The translations under genes were made by a program, and so were the position numbers. The notes beneath the pieces were generated by a model. It was not told the origin of the DNA and did no database searches. It saw nothing but the letters and a program-made list of their open reading frames with translations. Positions 60,422 to 64,000 of a DNA stretch of 64,000 nucleotides are shown here, one piece after another. The stretch lies in the NCBI GenBank assembly GCA_963746825.1, contig CAVVCU010000003.1:62001-126000 (forward strand). The letters are read 5' to 3'. Within the stretch, counting starts at the first letter, position 1; the number at the start of each line of letters is the position of its first letter. The stretch is from JACVRW01 sp963746825. GTDB lineage: Bacteria; Actinomycetota; Thermoleophilia; Solirubrobacterales; Thermoleophilaceae.

Positions 60422-61887
60422 GCGGCGACCGGTGCCTTGCCCTCTTCGGCGAGAGCCACGTGGGCGCGGCTGTCGCTGCCCCGAATGAGCACGAAGGTCA
60501 GCACCAGCCCGACCAGGGCGATCGCCGCCCCGCCGAGGAACGCGGACTGAAAGCCCTCGACCAGCGCGCCCGGCACCGCTGCGGGGTCGCCGCCCGCCTC
60601 GGCGAGGGCTGCGTCCGTGCGGGACGTGGCGAGGGTCGCCAGAACCGCGAGCCCCAGGGCACCGCCGATCTGCTGGGCGGTATTGATCAAGCCGCTCGCC
60701 AGCCCCTGCTCGCGGTCCTCGATGCCCGAGACCGCCGCGATCGTGGTCGTGACGAAGGCGAAGCCCAGCCCGACCGCGGCCAGCAGCGACGGCCCGAGGA
60801 TGTCGGTGGTGAAGCTGCCGCCCACTGAGATCTGGCTGAACCAGAGCAGGCCCGCCGCGACCAGCGCAAGCCCCGCCGCGAGCACCGGCTTGAAGCCGAC
60901 CTTGGTCACCAGCTGCGAGGCCACGCCGGCGGAGGCGATGATCGCCAGCGACAGCGGCAGGTAGGACAGCCCGGCCTTGATCGGGCTGTAGCCGAGCACC
61001 TGCTGCATGTAGAGCGTGACGAAGAAGAACATCGCGAAGAGCGAGCCTCCGACCATCAGCCCCACCACGTTGGCGCCGGTCAGGGTGCGCTTGCGGAAGA
61101 TGCTGAACGGCACGAGTGGCGCGTCTGAGCGCAGCTCAATCGCGGTGAAGGTGGCGAGCAGAGCGACGGAAGCCGCGAGCAGGCCGATGGTCTGCGTTGA
61201 CCCCCAGCCGGCGCTCTCGGCATCGACGATCGAGTAGACCAGCAGGGAGAGCCCGGCCGTGACGGTAAACGCGCCCGCGGCGTCGAAGTGGCGGGTCTGG
61301 GACTCGGAGCGGCTCTCCGGAATCAGCCGCGGAGTGAGGGCCAGCACGAACAGGGCAACCGGCACGTTCACCCACATCACCCATTCCCAGCCGAGGCCGT
61401 CGGTGAGCACGCCGCCCAGCAACACACCGGCGGCTCCGCCTGAGCCGGCCACCGCTCCCCACGCGCCCAGCGCCTTGTTGCGCTCGGAGCCGTCGCGGAA
61501 GATCGTGGTCACGATCGAGAGAGCGCTCGGCGCGATGATCGCGGCGCCCAGCCCCTGCGCGGCCCTCGCCGCGATCAGGACGCCCTCGCTGGAGGCGAAG
61601 CCCGCGAACAGCGAGGCCACCGCGACCACGACGAGCCCCGCCATGAAGATGCGCCGCCGGCCGAGCAGGTCCGCCATGCGCCCGCCCAGCAGCAGGAAGC
61701 CGCCGAAGGTGAGCACGTAGGCGTTGACGACCCACGAGAGGTTCTCCTGCGAGATTCCGACGTCCTCACCGATCGACGGCAGGGCTATGTTCACGATCGA
61801 TGCGTCGAGCACGACCATGAACTGCGTCATGCACAGAAGAGCCAGCGCCCACCAGCGTCGCTCCAGGTAATCGCGGTCTTCGGTCAT
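60418..61887 (-). CDS. MFS drug efflux transporter (DHA2, EmrB/QacA-like)
   Basis: 489 residues with 14 membrane helices. Motif A/D features: QFMVVLDASIVNIALPSIG (about 22-40), LLLGGRMADLLGRRRIF (about 64-80), RAAQGLGAAIIAPSALS. A proton-coupled multidrug exporter. Divergent from a TetR-family gene with two palindromic operators between. Confidence 0.9.
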   Translation of the reverse strand: MTEDRDYLERRWWALALLCMTQFMVVLDASIVNIALPSIGEDVGISQENLSWVVNAYVLTFGGFLLLGGRMADLLGRRRIFMAGLVVVAVASLFAGFASSEGVLIAARAAQGLGAAIIAPSALSIVTTIFRDGSERNKALGAWGAVAGSGGAAGVLLGGVLTDGLGWEWVMWVNVPVALFVLALTPRLIPESRSESQTRHFDAAGAFTVTAGLSLLVYSIVDAESAGWGSTQTIGLLAASVALLATFTAIELRSDAPLVPFSIFRKRTLTGANVVGLMVGGSLFAMFFFVTLYMQQVLGYSPIKAGLSYLPLSLAIIASAGVASQLVTKVGFKPVLAAGLALVAAGLLWFSQISVGGSFTTDILGPSLLAAVGLGFAFVTTTIAAVSGIEDREQGLASGLINTAQQIGGALGLAVLATLATSRTDAALAEAGGDPAAVPGALVEGFQSAFLGGAAIALVGLVLTFVLIRGSDSRAHVALAEEGKAPVAA

Positions 61888-61929
61888 GGCAGTATCTCTG
61901 TCCTTTTCGCCTCGTTAGCCCTATAGTGG

Positions 61930-61947
61930 GAACCGGAGTTCCGGTTC
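61930..61947. promoter_or_regulatory. TetR-type operator next to the efflux gene
   Basis: GAACCGGAGTTCCGGTTC: perfect 8-2-8 palindrome. It overlaps a possible minus-strand promoter of the efflux gene (TATAGG -10 just to its left). Confidence 0.65.
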
Positions 61948-61961
61948 AGGTTGGACACTAT

Positions 61962-61979
61962 ACGGAATCCGAATTCCGT
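61962..61979. promoter_or_regulatory. Second operator in the efflux/TetR intergenic region
   Basis: ACGGAATCCGAATTCCGT: 7-4-7 palindrome, 14 nt from the first. Overlaps a TATACG -10 of the regulator gene. The core (CGGAA/TTCCG) is shared with the first site, so one TetR protein likely binds both. Confidence 0.6.
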
Positions 61980-61992
61980 TTGAGGCCAAGAG

Positions 61993-62625
61993 GTGACGAC
62001 CACCGACACCAGTCAGCCCGGCCTCGTGGCCAGAGGGATGATGCGAGCGGACGCGCGACGCAACCGCGACGCGATCGTCTCCGCCGCTCGGGCGCTCTTT
62101 GCCGAAAAGGGCATGGACGCGCAGATGGACGAGATCGCGCGCCGAGCGAAGGTCGGCGTGGGCACCGTGTACCGGCACTTCCCCGCCAAGGAGGATCTGC
62201 TCGACGTACTCATCACCCGGCGTTTCGAGAGCCTCGCCGAGCGCGCGACGGAGGCGGTTCGCGTGGCCTCCGAGGGGGAGCCCTGGGAGGCCTTCCGCAA
62301 CTACATCGAGGCGGCGGCCGCCGAGCAGGCCGCCGACCGCGCGCTGTGCCAGGCGATGGCCAGCCGATCCGAGCGCATGCACGCCGCGGCGGTGGCTTCG
62401 GGCCTGGTGACGCAGCTCGAGCTTCTGCTCGACCTCGCCAAGGCAGCCGGCGCTCTGCGCGAGGATCTCGCGGTTGACGACATCCCGGCGATCGTCTGCT
62501 CGATCGGCTCGGTGGCGGAGGCCGCTGCCGAGAAGCCCCTCTGGCGGTGGGAGCGGGTGCTCGCGATCTGGCTGGACGGGGTGCGGGTCCCCGGCGATAC
62601 GGAGCTACCTCCGCTCCAGGACTAG
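61993..62625 (+). CDS. TetR-family regulator of the efflux pump
   Basis: 210 residues: N-terminal helix-turn-helix MDEIARRAKVGVGTVYRHFP (about 46-65), then a helical ligand-binding domain. GTG at 61993, with ATG codons at residues 16-17 as alternatives. Divergent from the DHA2 pump; expected to repress pump and itself until a drug binds. Confidence 0.87.
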   Translation: MTTTDTSQPGLVARGMMRADARRNRDAIVSAARALFAEKGMDAQMDEIARRAKVGVGTVYRHFPAKEDLLDVLITRRFESLAERATEAVRVASEGEPWEAFRNYIEAAAAEQAADRALCQAMASRSERMHAAAVASGLVTQLELLLDLAKAAGALREDLAVDDIPAIVCSIGSVAEAAAEKPLWRWERVLAIWLDGVRVPGDTELPPLQD

Positions 62626-62638
62626 AGGGAGCGAGCGC

Positions 62639-63217
62639 TCAAGGGCGCGCATGGGCCTCGCGCTCGATCCGGCGCATCATGGCCGGGTACACGATGAGGC
62701 GCCGGAAGGGGCTGATCGCGGCCATGTACGCGGTCCCGAGCAGTCCGTTGGGCTTGACCAACACGGCCATCCGGGCGCGGAAGCCACCGGTGCCGTCCGC
62801 CACGCGTCCGATGTGCATCACGCCGTGCATCGTCCGGTTGGCGATCTCCGACGCCCACTCGTCCTCGAGCAGATAGAGCGACTCGAAGGGGAGCGAGGCG
62901 AACTCGGGGCCGCGCGGCGCTTCGCGCAGGTCCGCGGGCAACCGGTCGCGCAGGGTCGGCACCCGCGACCCGAGGCCGGTGTCCGCGTCGTCCAAGCCGA
63001 GCAGCTCCCCGAGCTTCCATCGGATAAACCAGAGCGCGCGAACGGGGCCCGGGGCCCCCTGCGCCGGATCGGTCGAGGCGAACCCCTCCACGAGCCGGGG
63101 AAAGTCGTCCGGCCCCCCCGTCGCCGGCAGCTCCCACACATCCTCGAGGCGGAAGTCCCGGGTCAGCTCGTGGATTCGCCAGGGCTGAGCGGTGTGCGCG
63201 CTGTCCGGCAGCCTCAT
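62639..63217 (-). CDS. DUF2867 protein
   Basis: 192 residues, matching DUF2867 (GPVRALWFIRWKLGELLG, about 57-74; GVMHIGRVADGTGGFRARMAVLV; PFRRLIVYPAMMRRIE near the end). Function unknown; often beside SDR/NAD-binding or NTF2-like genes. ATG overlaps the SnoaL-like stop (ATGA), so the two are coupled. Confidence 0.75.
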   Translation of the reverse strand: MRLPDSAHTAQPWRIHELTRDFRLEDVWELPATGGPDDFPRLVEGFASTDPAQGAPGPVRALWFIRWKLGELLGLDDADTGLGSRVPTLRDRLPADLREAPRGPEFASLPFESLYLLEDEWASEIANRTMHGVMHIGRVADGTGGFRARMAVLVKPNGLLGTAYMAAISPFRRLIVYPAMMRRIEREAHARP

Positions 63218-63582
63218 GCGGGCACCTCGGCGCGCATCGCCTCGGCGAGCGCGAGCGCCGCCGACAGCGGGCGGACCATCACGGTGAACTCGTCGATCAG
63301 CCCGTCCGCGCCGGTGTGGAGGAAGTCGCACCCCTCGAGCTCGCGGTCTCCTACGCGCGCCCTGAAGACCAGGGCGTGGTCGCTGGACCCGTGGGCGCCG
63401 ATCTCGCGTTCGTAGCGGAAGTCCTCGAACACGCGTGACACGGCGCGGAGGATCACGCCGAGCGCCTCACGCCCGTGGTAGGGCTTGAACACCACCGGGC
63501 TGCTGAAGACGACATCCGGCGAGACCAGCTCGAGCACCCCCTCGATGTCGCGCGCCTCTATTGCCGTGCGGAAGGGAGTCAT
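63214..63582 (-). CDS. SnoaL/NTF2-like protein
   Basis: 122 residues of the NTF2-like cone fold: FRTAIEARDIEGVLELVSPDVVFSSP (in two parts, about 4-29), YHGREALGVILRAV and DGLIDEFTVMVRPL at the end. Such proteins are small enzymes or ligand carriers; not assignable. Upstream is a regulator of the TetR type in the same direction. Confidence 0.75.
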   Translation of the reverse strand: MTPFRTAIEARDIEGVLELVSPDVVFSSPVVFKPYHGREALGVILRAVSRVFEDFRYEREIGAHGSSDHALVFRARVGDRELEGCDFLHTGADGLIDEFTVMVRPLSAALALAEAMRAEVPA

Positions 63583-63622
63583 GGGATGTCGACCTTTCTT
63601 TCTCTGTAGGAGATTCGCGGGC

Positions 63623-64000
63623 TCACGGCGCCAGCCCGAGCACGCCGGCGGCCGCGCGCGCCGTGAGGACCTCGTCGTGCGGCGCCTGTCCGGCTACCTG
63701 TATGACCGTGCCCTCCACGGCACCGACGAAGGCGAGCGCGACGGCTCGGGCCGGGGGGCCGGCGGGGATGGTCCCCGCTCGGCGCCCCGCGCGGACGAGA
63801 CGAGTGCAGAGCTCCACGAGGCTCTCCGACACCCGCTGGAGGTGACGCCCCACGGGATGCTCCTGACCGCTGAACTCGAGCCGGAGGGCCATCGCCACCC
63901 GGGCTACGTCGCGCCGGCAGAAGACCGCGTGACCGCGAGCGAGGGTCATCAGCGCTTCGACCGGGTCGGCCTCCTGCTCCACGAGCCGGCCGACCTCCTG
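63623..64000 (-). CDS. TetR-family regulator, 5' end outside the window
   Basis: The frame is open to the right edge, so only about 125 C-terminal residues are seen. They form the helical ligand-binding domain of a TetR-type protein (EALMTLARGHAVFCRRDVARVAMALRLEF; AVEGTVIQVAGQAP, in pieces). The DNA-binding part lies beyond the edge. It probably controls the SnoaL-like and DUF2867 genes 40 nt downstream. Confidence 0.65.
   Translation of the reverse strand, partial: QEVGRLVEQEADPVEALMTLARGHAVFCRRDVARVAMALRLEFSGQEHPVGRHLQRVSESLVELCTRLVRAGRRAGTIPAGPPARAVALAFVGAVEGTVIQVAGQAPHDEVLTARAAAGVLGLAP

Noticed and set aside
1..64000. CRISPR arrays, insertion sequences, integrases, phage genes, rRNA or tRNA
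   Set aside because: I found no direct-repeat arrays, transposase or integrase motifs, or structural RNA genes on reading the window; the region looks like stable chromosome.

Overview
The window is about 64 kb of high-GC chromosomal DNA (roughly 70% GC, with strongly G/C-ending codons). Genes are tightly packed, with stop/start overlaps such as GTGA, ATGA and TTGA, and several promoters appear to give leaderless mRNAs. Gene content fits a soil-type Actinomycetota: SigB/SigF-type and RpoD-type sigma factors, a split LigD repair system, Tat-exported PhoX, TadE-like pilins and DUF72/DUF3618/DUF1360 proteins. The style suggests Thermoleophilia (Solirubrobacterales), but that placement is inference. 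I see no rRNA, tRNA, CRISPR array, insertion sequence or prophage.

Layout. 0-7.2 kb: amino-acid catabolism. A leucine-dehydrogenase-like enzyme, a GntR/FadR regulator, a prokaryotic pentameric ligand-gated ion channel and a CDP-alcohol phosphatidyltransferase (cut by the edge) run leftward, divergent from a large indolepyruvate:ferredoxin oxidoreductase. 7.1-13.8 kb: PhoX-like protein, aldo/keto reductase and carboxylate-amine ligase (both frameshifted), an RpoD-like sigma factor, a baeRF-type release-factor homologue and a BON protein. 13.8-19.2 kb: MarR regulator and a DrrAB-like exporter, cupin, secreted protein, small membrane protein, DUF72. 19.1-24.5 kb: two SigB/SigF-family sigma factors, then an operon led by a third (RpoD-like) sigma factor with DUF3618, YihY, DUF1360 and a coiled-coil protein. 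24.5-27.8 kb: LigD as three separate genes (phosphoesterase, ligase, polymerase) beside a CDF metal exporter. 27.8-31.1 kb: metallo-beta-lactamase-fold protein, membrane proteins, amino-acid permease. 31.2-39.4 kb: alpha-glucoside use: two glycosidases, a LacI regulator with clear operators and a complete ABC sugar importer. 39.5-51.6 kb: mixed housekeeping and metabolic genes including uppP. 51.7-53.9 kb: two TadE-like proteins, a degenerate TadZ/MinD-like protein and a SirB1-like protein. 54.0-60.4 kb: a PadR regulator, DUF2149, ExbB-like channel, surface PKD protein and lipoprotein, divergent from a ferritin-like protein and modABC. 60.4-64 kb: an MFS efflux pump with TetR and operators, DUF2867, SnoaL-like protein and a partial TetR.

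The points I find most interesting are: (1) an ExbB/DUF2149/PKD-lipoprotein module divergent from molybdate-type modABC; (2) a neurotransmitter-receptor-like channel embedded in an amino-acid catabolic operon; (3) four promoters of the SigB/SigF type (GTTT, 13-15 nt spacer, GGGTA), one of them driving an RpoD-like sigma factor, close to two SigF-family genes; (4) paired TTAGGG-NN-CCCTAA palindromes.

Six genes carry single-base frameshifts that break otherwise intact, well-conserved proteins. They are unrelated to one another, so indel errors in the assembly are more likely than gene decay. Start codons of a few genes (notably modB, the metallo-beta-lactamase and the PadR regulator) cannot be fixed with confidence.
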